Origin: Homalodisca vitripennis
Taxonomy: Eukaryota; Arthropoda; Insecta; Hemiptera; Cicadellidae
DNA: 64,000 nucleotides
Reading direction: 5' to 3'
Assembly (NCBI RefSeq): GCF_021130785.1
Contig: NC_060213.1
Coordinates: forward strand, 95,658,501 to 95,722,500
The notes below the pieces were generated by a model. It did no database searches and was not told where the DNA came from. It saw only the letters and a list, made by a program, of their open reading frames with translations. This document shows, piece by piece, positions 25,083 through 36,456 of this stretch; positions within the stretch are counted from its first letter, which is position 1; each line of letters begins with the position of its first letter. Made by a program: the position numbers and the translations under genes.

Positions 25083-25190
25083 TTGAATCGTAAAAAGTGA
25101 GGGCTCTGTGGTGTAATGGTAGCACATTCACCCGGGAAGTGAGAGATCCGGGTTCGAGCCCCGGCGGAGCAAGTACTTTTTGCGATTCAA
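25083..25190 (+). repeat. Inverted repeat enclosing tRNA-like gene 1
   Basis: The left arm TTGAATCGTAAAAAGT (25083-25098) and right arm ACTTTTTGCGATTCAA (25175-25190) pair at 15 of 16 positions. The right arm carries a T5 run, which could stop Pol III, and the left arm the matching A5. Unit 2 repeats this at 25335-25350 and 25427-25442. Confidence 0.85.
25102..25172 (+). tRNA. tRNA-like gene 1 (nominal anticodon GGG), probably a pseudo-tRNA
   Basis: The 71-nt sequence folds as a cloverleaf: acceptor GGCTCTG/CGGAGCA (the first pair G-A does not match), T8, D stem GTGT/GCAC with GG in the loop, anticodon stem TTCAC/GTGAG, T stem CCGGG/CCCGG with TTCGAGC loop. Box A (GTGTAATGGTAGCA) and box B (GGTTCGAGCCC) of the internal Pol III promoter are good. 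The anticodon loop reads CCGGGAA, so position 33 is C instead of the nearly universal T, and the nominal anticodon GGG would mean proline. With the mismatched first pair and the 4-nt variable loop this argues against a working elongator tRNA. It is more likely a tRNA-derived repeat or a recently changed copy. Confidence 0.6.
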
Positions 25191-25353
25191 GATTTACTAA
25201 AATTAAATTAGGCTATTGCCATTTATACAATTTAATGTAAATAAAAGTCGTTTGACAGGTATTTGGTCTTCCGATCATATGTTAGTTTGCTTATTTAAAC
25301 ATATATGTGAAAGAAACGGCCAAATACAAAATAATTGAATCGTAAAAAGTGAG

Positions 25354-25424
25354 GGCTCTTTGGTGTAATGGTAGCACATTCACCCGACAAGTGAGAGATC
25401 CGGGTTCGAGTCCCGGTGGAGCAA
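25354..25424 (+). tRNA. tRNA-like gene 2 (nominal anticodon GAC), probably a pseudo-tRNA
   Basis: Second unit, 252 bp after the first. It differs in the acceptor (GGCTCTT), in the anticodon loop (CCGACAA, nominal GAC, valine) and in two T-arm and acceptor positions. Base 33 is again C. Box A and box B are intact, and a T5 run follows 8 bases after the tRNA end. The overlapping frame starting at 25349 is a shadow of this tRNA-like sequence. Confidence 0.6.
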
Positions 25425-25449
25425 GTACTTTTTGCGATTCAATATTTAT

Positions 25450-25452
25450 AAA

Positions 25453-25506
<54 letters not shown>
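25450..25506. repeat. A12(TA)n tract ending the tRNA-like array
   Basis: Twelve A bases lead into about 45 bp of TA. It sits where an A-rich retrotransposition tail would be expected, 8 bp after the right inverted-repeat arm of unit 2. Confidence 0.9.
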
Positions 25507-25508
<2 letters not shown>

Positions 25509-25509
25509 C

Positions 25510-25784
25510 TCATCATAAAAAAAAACATTCACAGTAATCATTATCATTATGTTATTACTACTGTCTACTATCCATTAGTACTATATTCCTGTAACAACAA
25601 AATAAATTTTTCGTATTAGGTATGTAATAATTTCTTCTTGTACCTTTATCATTCCACAAGTTACACTGTGTGATATGAGTACCTTACTAACTATAGGGTA
25701 TTTTGTGTCTAAACTAGTAAATGGAATATGTTTCAGGACATATAGAGGTCATTAAATAGTAAACGGAAGTGACTTCAGAGAGAT
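25510..25784. other. AT-rich non-coding stretch
   Basis: Nothing supported between the tRNA-like array and the 3' end of the LINE. Confidence 0.5.
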
Positions 25785-28250
25785 AAATCAAATCAAATTT
25801 ATTTCAAAATTTACTAACTAGCATGGTACACGTAATATGCATGAAATTAGTCCCACGTGGGCCATAGAGGCTTGTGCGTGGTGACGAGTCTGTTTCTAGT
25901 TGATGTGCACAGCGGTTTTATGATAGTTGTCATTATTAATAATAATCTATTTCATATATTTTTTTTTAAACAACTATTATATATCAAATCTAAAATAATG
26001 TGTGTAATTTGTAGGCCACAGACAACTTAAAGTATGCCACAATACCCAATAGTCTACTTATTTTATCTAAAAGATCATAAAAAATAAGGTATGTTATTTG
26101 CTATTGTGTAAATTATCAAATTGAACAAAATTAACTACTAACGATAATTAGGTTAAATTTGGGTTAATAGAGGTGTTTAAATCCACCGGAGTGACGAAAC
26201 GGCGCAAGACGGCCATCGCAACAATAGTGGAAAAAGTTACTTACGTGTAATAAAGTAAGTTAGTTCAGTAAATAAACGTGATCATATACATTAGTCTAGT
26301 ATATAGATGAGAGCAGCGACTCAGCGTGTTCAGCGCCAACCTCCAACAGCCAGACAGAGACACGATTTGTGTTGCGGAATATTTCTGAGTATGAAATTTG
26401 CAATGTAATAGGGATTGGTGTAACTATACGATTTTACTACTCGGGGAGCCTGCATGCCTACGCTAACAGCATTCCTTGTAAAATATCTATGTGTGACAGG
26501 GGTGACGATCTCCTGCCTGTGGCTCCTTGCGAAAACCAGTAAGCGTGTAATCTAGAGCTGCCGAATTGATAACAATTGGGTCTCTGTATGGAAGAAGATA
26601 GTCGGGTATCTGTTGTTTTTTGAACGCTGCCTTAATAACTCAATTTTGAACAGTCATTAACGGATCTAAAATAGACCTGTAAGCCCCTCCCCATACTATA
26701 ATACCATATTGTAAAATTGATTGTGCATAGGCTTAATAAATAGTTTTAAATTCATTGGGATTTAATATTTCAGTTAATTGATGAAATACATAAATCATTT
26801 TTCTTAGTTTAGATTTTAACATGTGGATGTGTGGTTCCCAATTTAATTTTGAATCCATGATGACTCCCAGGTACTTTTACTGGTTCATCCTCTGCAACAC
26901 CTGACAATCACAGGAGCCACTGTACGTGTCACCGCAAGAGTGGTGTACCAATCTCATGTCCACAGGCGGCTCGCCCGCGCTGCGCGATGAGATCGGCATA
27001 AATTTAGTTTTTGAAACATTCATGGTTAGAATATTTTAATCAAACAACCGTTTTACTAACGCCAATTCTCCTGCAGCAAAACGGTAGACCTCCTCCCATG
27101 ATCCCCGCTCAAACAATATTGCAGTGTCATCTGCAAACAGAAATATCCTACAAGTAATCTCGAGTTTCACTATATTATTTATATAAATTAAGAATAGAAG
27201 TGAACCAAGAGTGCTACCTTGGACTACACCGTAATCAAAACTCATTGAGTCCGCTCAATAGCATCTGAACCAGTTCAGCTCTAATCCGCGAACTCCAACG
27301 CATTCTAGTTTGCGAAAAAGCAGGTTTCTGTTTATACTATCGAAAGATTTTGCTAGATCAATGAAAAGAATTAGCACTTTATTATTACTATTGAAGGCAT
27401 CAGTTATACATTTATTAATTGCGAATAGAGAGTCTGAAGTATTTTGGTTTTGCGAAAGCCGTATTGGGACCCTGAAATAATATTATTATCTTCGAGTTAT
27501 TTCTGTAATTGAGATTTTACACACTTCTCTAGTACTTTACTTAGCACACTTAGCAATGATATTGGCCTATAATTGTGCATGTCTGATTTACTATTGTTTT
27601 TATAAATTGGGATTACTTTGGCAGATTTAAATAATTCTGGATAAACACCTGAAGATATACTGAGATTTATTATATGTTTTAGAGGGGGCGCCAGCTTACT
27701 AATTTGTTGCTTGAGCAGGGCTACGGGGAGGCCGTCAATACCGGGAGCCGACCCACCTCGCATTCTTTGCTCTTTTTATTTCATTGCTTAAGTTGTTCCT
27801 AAAAATCAAGTAGTAGTTTCGTAATAGTTCATTAAATGGTTGTCTTTTCAATATTTTACTTAATTTATCATGTTTTATAACTGCAAGAATTAAATTATAT
27901 GAAATCCAAGATTTTGGTTTTTTATTTCTTGTAGACAGATATTTTGTTCGTAACGAACTTGCCTTAACCTTGTCAAACGTGTTTAGGAAAGCATTACAGC
28001 TAGCATTTACTTCTTGTAAGCCGAGGACATGGTCCCACGTCTGGGCCGCTACCATCCCATCCAACACCTTCATGTCCAAGTACGTGTTGTTTGAGTCCAA
28101 ACCGCGAGGAGAAGTAAATGGAAGACATATCATAACAGTGACAGCATAGTGGTCGGTAAGTCCTGTTTTTAAAATGCCTGAAGTAATAAAGTCATAGTTA
28201 TCATGTTTAAAGAAGATATGATTAAGATGAAGATAAGATAAAGATAAGAT
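25785..28250 (-). pseudogene. Decayed LINE: endonuclease end, reverse transcriptase and 3' tail
   Basis: Read from 28250 downwards: the C-terminal endonuclease part with the LTDHYAV motif (about 28160); an RT N-terminal part with NYRPISLLSVLSKVLEK (about 27530); RT motif GVVQGSTLGSLLFLIYINNI (27160-27220); the catalytic FADD box (about 27130); then KYLGVIMDSKLNW and, further on, YGIMVWGGAY. In-frame stops follow LFD near 27040, precede KYLGV, follow KTIY and follow TVQN, and frame changes separate the three open pieces (27735-28310, 27497-27763, 27036-27245). The 3' end is marked by AATAAATTTGATTTGATTT at about 25785-25802. The 5' end is truncated within the endonuclease, next to a GATAA-type simple repeat. 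The motifs place it among APE-type LINEs (Jockey/CR1-like); the clade is not settled. Confidence 0.85.
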
Positions 28251-28272
28251 TAAGATAAGATTACGATAAAGA
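28216..28272. repeat. (AAGATA)n-type simple repeat at the LINE 5' breakpoint
   Basis: Variants of AAGATAAGAT run for about 55 bp exactly where recognisable LINE sequence ends. The first 20 or so residues of the overlapping frame are translated from this repeat and are not part of the LINE protein. Confidence 0.75.
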
Positions 28273-28329
28273 CTACGTCTTCCAGTGTGACGTAAAACAA
28301 CGCGCCTCACTTCACTTGACGTTGGCTCT

Positions 28330-31300
28330 GCCTGGCGGTGATGATGTCTTAGCAGCTGATATTTACAAATAAAATGTTTTATATTTATACCAACGATACG
28401 CTAAAAGGCTTATAAATGTAGTTTCTAACTGTTTTAAATGTAATCAAATCATTGCTTTTGATCTAAATAATATCCACATCAGTGTTTTACTGTGTAAAGT
28501 TTCATGATGATTGAGGTTATATTTTTTATGTTATGGCTATATTACAACGTTTATAATCATCAAAAAATCAATGTTATAATCATTGATCTCATAAACTAAT
28601 TACATATTCAATTTGATATTTATAGATGCTACACGTAAAAAGTATTTATCTGAAAGGCATATTTAAATTTTCATCTATTCTTTTCATTTATACAAAATCA
28701 GTTATGGAATTTCCATTCCCATAAAATAATAAAAGTATTATAGGGCATTATTGGATGCCCTTATCCTGGGTATTTTGTTTCATAAATCAAAATTGTAATT
28801 TTATTAATTTTAACAAGGAAGTTCAAGAAATATTTACTTTCATATATTTTTTCTATACCTGTCCAGATTTTATGAAAGTGGCTGTTTTATGCTATAGAAA
28901 TACGTAGTTTAACTAGAAGCAATGAATTGCTATTACAGTCAAGTACTTGGAAACCCGAGTTCAGTTTCAGATTGATCAGTTATCGATATTGTCGGTAACC
29001 TCCATGCCTCCTACCTCCGGCCCCCACCACAACACCATTTTTTATTGGAGTGAATATGATAGTTCGTTTTTGTAATATGTAAGGGGAAAGGGGAAGTATG
29101 AGTAAAGGATTTTATTTGTCTCTCGGCTGTCTTATAAGCCATCTAAACACAATATTAGAATATAAACAGAAATAAAAGAAACGATGTATTAATTATTTTT
29201 ATACAGTATATAAAGACTATTATAATTGCATACTTTATTAAAAATATGCAGACAAATATCTTTTAAATAAAATGTAATTATATTTGCTCATACATCTTTG
29301 TTTACTTTTAACTTTAGATAAACTTCGCTGTAACTATATGTAAAGGGATTCTAATCAAGAAAGTTATTACTGATTTATCGCTCTCTTGATGTGAACTTTG
29401 AGGCTCATCGCGAACGTCAACTCCAATTAGGATGTCTTAGTCATACCCCATTAGTTTCATCTGTAATCCTAATTTTCATACGTTCTACAAACTCAGCAAT
29501 TTTCATGAATTTAATGAACTACTTCTCTGTCTACATATGTTTCTAATTATGGAATACTTTTTCCTTAGTATATAATTATATTGAAGATTCTTTAAAGTTA
29601 CTTGTGAAATGCATGTTTTATAACATTTTATTACACGCAATATATCATGAGGCATTGGTTTACAATATATTAATTTTTATTTCGAAAAATAAATTTCCAA
29701 AAATGTACAAAATCATAATTTTGATTAAGAGTAGGACATTCAGTTATCGGCATAAACAAATTCCGGTGTCTTTAGAATATATTCCTCAAGTTTGGTCGCG
29801 AGTAAGAGGATTTATCACAAAAATAATAAAACCCGTTAACACTTTTTTCTGTTCCTACATTAACCTCCTCAATGACTAATCTTAATTCTTAAAATGTGTA
29901 TGTAAAGCAGACAAAGTGATCTCCCATTTTCACAAAGAATATAATTTAATACCTTTTGAGCTCAACTGAATGTTAATATCCACAAACTTGTATAAGTTTA
30001 TTCACATTATGTGGTGTCACAACTGCCTTTGTTATCTATAGTGTGATAGTGATACTGTATTATAGAGATGTAGTGATCTTAATATTTCATCGCTTTGAAG
30101 GTTATCACGGGACATAAAATGAATTATACGCTATGTACTGAGAATATACTCCCGTCTTTATTCGTTTGTTACAATTTGGAAAGTAACCTCTATGAACGTT
30201 TACTCCTTTATTATGCTGTAATGTTCAGAGCATATACAATTAATATAATTGATAAGTAATAGAAAGTACGGTCAATATATAATATTTCTCATGATAGGAC
30301 AAATGTAAATAGTTTTACATTTGATACCAAAGTTTTCTTAAACACTATTTTAAAAATCTAAAACTCTTGTATGTATAAATTACTAAAACTAAAATTGTAT
30401 ATAAGCTATAATGAAAGTATTCAATTTTCCTGGGCAGGATGTTCCAATAAAAATATGTGTTTTGACTTCTGACTATGAAAATCCTCATTGACAATTATTT
30501 CATCGCTACGATGACATGCTAAGGTATTTCTAAACGAGTCGCCGTAACGGTGATTTATCAGTTAAAACTAGCGGTCATCATGCGCGTCTCCCAATCAAGA
30601 ATTATTTGGCATTATTTCACGAGTACAATTATTTAACCCATTCAACCACTGTAAACATAAGTTTAAAGTTATTTTATTTATTTCGTAGTTCATTTGTGTT
30701 CCGCTTATGTGATGTGTTACAGGTTTTAAATTTTACGATGAATCGTTAAGATTAGAGTTTGGATAATAAAAATGTAACGTGTTTAATATAAATTAGGTAT
30801 TACATAAAATTGATAACAAATTTATAACACTAGGAATACAATATAATTGAGAAATATTATTATATAAGATTATTTTTACATTTATTTAACATTAGTGATA
30901 TCAAAATGAGCTCCAAATGTTTTATATCAGGCGTCCTGTAACGTTAGATTGAAGCTTCAGATTTCATATTGCCGTGAATTGTCTGTCATTAAACAGATGA
31001 GATAGTCTCTTCCGTCCTAACAGAGAGATATGGGATCACAAATCATAACACTGGAAGTTCAAAGCGGAAATACTCTCTTTTCCGCCAGAGCCTGTCACAA
31101 AACACTCTACATTCCCATTAACGAAATAAATTATGTTGAACTATACTGTACATTCATTTACTGATGGTTGCTTTTTAAATGTAACTCATGTATACAGTAG
31201 TCGCATAATTTGACATTAACCGTTTATATGTGACTAATACTGTGACGGAGGTTAAAATAGTTTATGAGGAAATCTTTACTTTACTATAATTCATTTTGTT

Positions 31301-32870
31301 ACCTGTTTCTTCTGAATTTATTTAAAAACTAATTCCCCCATTATTAAAATACTCATAACTAAAGCTAATAGGGTGTTACAGTTTCCAATGATTTGTATTT
31401 TTAAGACTTTCAGATATCTGAGAGCTTAAGAAGCAGCTATTCGGAGGTACAGCTACAGAAAACGATGTTCAATAAGTCTTCAGGACATGTTGGTTAACCT
31501 TTCTGAGAGTTTGTCAGTATTTTTAGGAGATTTGTTATACTGCTTTGTTTATATCAGAGAAAACATTTTTAGGTTTTATTGTTTTGGAATTTGAATATTT
31601 ATAATTATTTTATACCTTAGAAACCATTGTATCACTATACTGTACGAAGGATTCATGCACGCAAGAATTCAGGTTAGCGTGGATCCTCTGCTGTCGCCCC
31701 TAGTGAGTGTTTTTAAGATCTACATTGCATTTTAATAGCATTATTTCGAATTATCCCCCTGTTAATCCTTATCCATCTTTGAGGGACGTAAAGCAAGCGA
31801 AGACTGCACAAGGTATTTCAAATACTGTCTAAAACATTAAATAGACTAGCCGAATTAAAGTGTTTTATATTAAAACATTGTTAAAGTATCAAGTCTGTTC
31901 ATTAAATGACTTAAGTGTTTTAATATTTTATCTTGGAAAACTGAAATGTGTTGCCCCAAAAGCATTTGTGGTGTACTTCTTTAGTTAGTGTAACTTTCGC
32001 AGGCTATCTACGTACGAGACTTTATCTTAAACAATTGATTGTTGCATACGTGTTGAGTAAAAACCAGATACTATAAAGTAACGTAAACATTTTGTGTTGT
32101 TGTGTACTTTAAGAAACCCAACCCTCGCCTGTAAATAAATTATCGGCTTGGGATTATAGTCTAATGTCTAATGAATGGCCGGGTAAGGACATAGAGCTTT
32201 AGGAGAAAATGTACTAGCTTTGTACAAAGCTAATTGAGTCATTTCTATTCCTTCCACGACATCCTAGTGGGATGTGGATGTCGGAGAACATGGAGAGGAG
32301 GCTACATAAATCTCATCGCTTACCTGCATACCAAAAGGCGAAGATACCTAGTCTTTAGTTATTTATAGACTGTGAGCGTTCCTTGAAGAGCGATTCCTGG
32401 ATGTAATCAATATGTATCAGAATTGACACTTACTTTTTGTCTATCTTGTAAATTTTGGTAGTAATCCAATACGATGTGTAGTATTTTTGAGGTATTTCAG
32501 AGTTTTGAGCATAAAGCTGAAGTAACTTTCGCTCTCACATTATAGCATAAGGAACTACTTTATAAAGTATAGCGCCACGTGTACAAGCATAAAAATTTTG
32601 AATAGACTTACTGAGTGTCTATGTATAAATAACAACGAAAACGTATCTTTTGAAAGTAATTAAATAAGGGTAAATTATTAATCACAATAAAATTTATAAT
32701 ACTATTCAGTTTATGCATAAATTGAACTAAGGTACTGAAGAAAGTAACAAAAGACTTAAAATCTTCAATATACAGTTACATATGCAGCAGGTAAACATTT
32801 ATAGATTTTTATATTGAATGAAGTTTAGTAGATGTTTCATAAAACTCATTTACTGCTATAAATATGGTTT
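28330..32870. other. AT-rich non-coding stretch
   Basis: No gene, tRNA or array recognised over 4.5 kb. The frame 29604-29879 (91 codons) has no motif. Slightly GC-richer spots at about 28,970-29,040 and 31,660-31,700 hold nothing I can name. Confidence 0.45.
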
Positions 32871-32874
32871 TTGT

Positions 32875-33045
32875 GAAACAAAGTTTGATAACAAGCAACT
32901 TGGAAAACAAACAGAAAAGCAAAATCAGAGTTCACATAAATACATGACGTAGCAAATATACATTTCAAGTTTACACCAAAGCCCAGCCACTTCGTTAAAC
33001 AAACAGAAACAAACAGTGTTGCGGTTCCACCGGAATATTTATTTT
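32875..33045. repeat. Dispersed repeat of unknown class, copy 2
   Basis: Second copy of the 24175-24360 repeat, in the same orientation. The ATGACGTA and GCCCAGCC blocks are the best conserved. Confidence 0.6.
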
Positions 33046-33489
33046 ATATTTTGTTACCTTTGATGTCATTAGGTATACAATTAATTACTTGATTTTCTAC
33101 AACTTTGCATTTTGACCAATCAAACAGATTGAAGATTTAAGTGACCAGTTGAATAATCTTAGTTAGGATTTGGCCTTCATCTGTTTTATACTATTGATTT
33201 ATAATACAAAACACAACTACTAATAAAAATAGTAATATACCTGTAGTACTTTAGTTTATACTGTAACATTAGAAAGTGAACATTTATAATATGGTAGATA
33301 CCACTGCCACCACTGGATGATTCCGAAAAAGAAAGAAATTTTTGCACAGTTAAAAATAAAAAATCACTGTTTATTCTACTGATTGGTTTAAATGGCTTAG
33401 ATAGAAGAACACTTCTCGTTAAAAATATGATATTAAACTACACTGTTTAAGAAATTTAGAACATTATTATAATAGATTTACAGAGAATC

Positions 33490-33590
33490 GCATGTTACCC
33501 ACTCTGAGGTTTGATCTAGACTGCTTTCCAGCATGCGCAGGTGCTGGCTCTGCATTGTCAGCAGCCTTCCTGCTGTCCTACTTACTTACT
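33490..33590. other. GC-rich island, possible minus-strand exon
   Basis: About 100 bp is clearly richer in GC than its surroundings. On the minus strand a possible acceptor (GTAGGACAG|CAG) and a possible donor (GAGTGG|GTAACA) enclose about 70 bp with two open frames; on the plus strand a 60-codon frame runs through. No family is recognised. It may equally be a fragment of a GC-richer transposon. Confidence 0.25.
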
Positions 33591-33679
33591 TTCAACACTG
33601 CTTTAAATAAAATAATTATTATAACTTTAGTCAAAAAATACTTTTTTAAGACTTTTATAAGAATGAAGAAATAGTTATA

Positions 33680-34333
33680 AAAAATATAAAGTTTAATTTC
33701 TGTATAAGTTATTTCAATATACTTTTAATTTATTAATCAATATTGTTTGATGATTCATTCATGAATTATATAACTGAATATTATATGATTGATTCATATT
33801 TGGTACGTGTCATTATAGCACTATCTTAGATCACACTCATGCTTGACTAATTCTAAGGATAATTTTTTCTCCTTATAATTAAGAACTCCACTAAACGTAC
33901 CCATATCAGCTGTGAATTTTACCTTCAAATTACATTTATCTTTTTAAGCTGAGATGGCTGGTAGCAATTCATCCATTATAGCCTGAACTCAAGCTTTCCT
34001 AAAACTATAAATCTCTATTTTGAGCAGTAGTTCTTTGATCATGGTGATAGAAAGTGATAATATTCCTTCTGCCTTCATCTTCTATGTTGTGTGCTACACG
34101 ACTCCACCGTGGTACGAGTAAACCCCAATATGATTATAAACTTTCAAAATGTTAGAACATCATATCTGTCCTATTGTTAGGATCCAGTGTTTCTATTAAT
34201 AAGTTCGACTCTTAATTATGTCCAGTCAGTTAGTCATGTTAATTTCAACCACTGGGATCTCGTCTAAATTTTTCCCATCCTCGCCTATGAAATTAGGACT
34301 TTTCTTCCTATCTCAAAGTTAAACAGAACAATG

Positions 34334-34335
<2 letters not shown>
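33680..34335. other. AT-rich non-coding stretch
   Basis: Nothing supported. Confidence 0.45.

Positions 34336-34336
<1 letters not shown>

Positions 34337-34401
<65 letters not shown>
34337..34401. repeat. (AT)n(GT)n compound microsatellite
   Basis: About 44 bp of AT then 20 bp of GT, followed by three TTTA units. Confidence 0.95.
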
Positions 34402-34623
34402 TTATTTATTTATGAATTTCCTAACCTAAAAAATATGCTGTTTCACACAAGTCTAGGCTTTGTAACATTATTTATAGCAATATTTCAATATGGCCCTAGA
34501 TTTCCTTTAAGAGGCAGTTGGATCACAACAAAAGTCTTGCAATCAAAGTATTAAATGCTCATTCCGGATAACCATGTATTTTGCATACATCTTTAAATAC
34601 CAGTCCGTAACAAATAGAAGCAG

Positions 34624-34629
34624 TTTATT
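34624..34629 (-). terminator. Poly(A) signal AATAAA after the candidate gene
   Basis: TTTATT on the plus strand reads AATAAA on the minus strand, 94 bp beyond the stop codon at 34723. A single AATAAA is common in AT-rich DNA. Its value is the position. Confidence 0.3.
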
Positions 34630-34722
34630 TTTAAATTTTCAAGATGTAATAAAACTTTTACCGGTTATTTCTTTCAACAGAGACGATGATTTAGCAAATC
34701 TTTCGTGAGGTAAGTGCCATAT

Positions 34723-35488
34723 CTAACGTGTAATCTTAATTTCTTTACGTAAAGACCGGACATGTAGATTGTGACCATAATTTAATAAAATTGTTATCAT
34801 TTTGTGTCTCCTTTCGAAAGCCATGTCCTTTGCACTGAAAACAGCTTCACTTGAGAACTTCTCTAGTGGACTGATGATGTCGCTCAATCCTGTGAGCCAA
34901 TTACTTATTTTTAGGCTACTGGATAAAGACCGTGCCTTATTATCATCTAGTTTACCGCGATGTGCGACATTCATAACGAGATCAGATTTGTCTGGTAAAT
35001 TTAATTTAATTTACAATTTAATAATAAGGTTTTTACGCATTCATTTCAGTGTAATAGTGAACTTCATGCTGTTTGCATGACAAATTAGGTTCCCACGCTA
35101 AAAATATTTACCGCGAAAAACTATGCACAAAAATATCAATGATTTATCGAAATTATATTTAGTTTGAATTTCCTAGTGTAGTCAGTCTTGGAAATTGGAT
35201 TCCCACTCATCCATTTCTCGGTAGGGTAAATTAGTCGAAATAACTTTTTCTGTTGTAAAGGACATGCAATTATTAGTAAATGGAAATTCATAAGAGTAAG
35301 GAATAGATCGTAGTAGGAAAGGAAGTCTTGTATTACAAATCGAAACAAACATTCTTCCATGATGTAAATGGATACCTACGTCGACCCAGACATAACTACT
35401 AAACAAACAAGGAAATTATATCACATCGTACAACAATTGCAGACCATGGAGGCTGATATCAAGAATATAGGTACTTACCAATTACCAT
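34723..35488 (-). CDS. Candidate two-exon gene for a 92-residue unknown protein
   Basis: Exon 1 would end at 35479 with a donor reading TTG|GTAAGTACC. Exon 2 would start at 34991 after ATTTACCAG. Splicing joins 10 coding bases (start codon 35488-35486) to 269 bases ending at the stop 34725-34723: 279 bases, so the frame is kept, and the junction codon becomes GAC. The 487-bp intron is AT-rich, and exon 2 is less so. The product would start MVIDKSDLVMNVAHRG, is basic and hydrophilic, lacks a signal peptide or membrane segment, and contains a WLTGLSDIISPLEKFSSEAV stretch that looks helical. I do not recognise the family. An internal GTAAAG at about 34750 could be another donor, making this one of several exons. 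The opposite strand of exon 2 is also open (34802-35080), so coding strand and model need RNA evidence. Confidence 0.4.
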
Positions 35489-35489
35489 T

Positions 35490-35690
35490 GAGTGATTTGG
35501 CAGGGGCGTGGTCAAACGAGCTGGCGGGTGTTACATCTAAGAGGGTATGATGGAAGGTTGATGGGCAGTCTCCTATAGCTACTTTTCACGACGAAAAAAA
35601 TCGGGTGTTCGCGTGAGAGTGTGTGTGGTAGAAATTACTCTACGCGATGTAGTGACATGTGTTAGTGTCCAGTGAAAATACAATTTATGG
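35490..35690 (-). promoter_or_regulatory. GC-richer block upstream of the candidate gene
   Basis: This would be the 5' UTR and promoter side of the two-exon model. It has several CpGs and, on the minus strand, a two-codon upstream frame (ATGTAA) about 38 bp before the proposed start. A weak AT-rich TATA-like element lies near 35,700. The plus-strand frame 35368-35550 crosses the proposed donor and is probably a shadow. Confidence 0.3.
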
Positions 35691-35699
35691 TATGAAATA

Positions 35700-36137
35700 T
35701 TATATTTAGTTGTAGGAACGTAACAGTAGATATCATCAGGGTTTTAATAAAAGTCTTAATATGTTTCATTTCATTTTCCAATGTACCTGTACCTAAAGTG
35801 ATTAATTATATTACCATGTGTAGAAGTCAATTTAAATATTGCTACTGAAATAAATATTTATTATATTCATTCATTTAACTGACGTAACAATTATGTAATA
35901 TTTATTTATTTTAAAAGATAGATTTCCTATGCTTACTTCGTATAAAAACAAAACTAAACAGAGTAATTTTGGTTATAGTGTTTGTAAATACAGTGTATTA
36001 GTAGAATCAATGAAATATAACTTGTAAGATAAAATCCTATATCCAATTTTATTCATGCCCAATAATAAAATGTTACATGCTAAATATTATATTGATGATC
36101 TATGATGATATCTAAAACGAACTATTTATAATTATAG
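35700..36137. other. AT-rich non-coding stretch
   Basis: Nothing supported. Confidence 0.5.
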
Positions 36138-36456
36138 TGACGGCGGAGCAAGTACTTTTTGTGATTCAATGTTTATTGAAATTAAATAAGGCTATTGCCA
36201 TTTATACAATTTAATGTAAATAAAAGTCGTTTGACAGATATTTGGTCTTCCGATCATATGTTAGTTTGCTTATTTAAACACATATGTGACAGATACGGCC
36301 AAATACAAATTAACTGAATCGGAAAAAGTAAGCGCTCTGTGGTGTAATCGTAGCACATTCACCCGGCAAGTGAGAGATCCGGTTTCGACTCCCGGCGGAG
36401 CAAGTACTTTTTGTGATTCAATGTTTATTGAAATTAAATAAGGCTATTGCCATTTA

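Larger units (their letters stand above)
24955..25449 (+). repeat. Two tandem 252-bp units containing tRNA-like genes
   Basis: Two copies lie head to tail with a period of exactly 252 bp, measured from the tRNA-like starts 25102 and 25354. Besides the tRNA-like part, both share a TTTGGTCTTCC block, a TATTTAAACA-YATATGTGA block and AACGGCCAAATA just upstream of the flanking inverted repeat. A third copy with the same flanks lies at 36.1-36.5 kb. The array starts next to one (AT)n tract and ends in A12(TA)n. Confidence 0.85.

Noticed and set aside
25349..25537. Plus-strand frame reading through the second tRNA-like gene and (TA)n tract
   Set aside because: The first 26 residues are a translation of the tRNA-like sequence and the rest is microsatellite. 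Such frames are a well-known false call.
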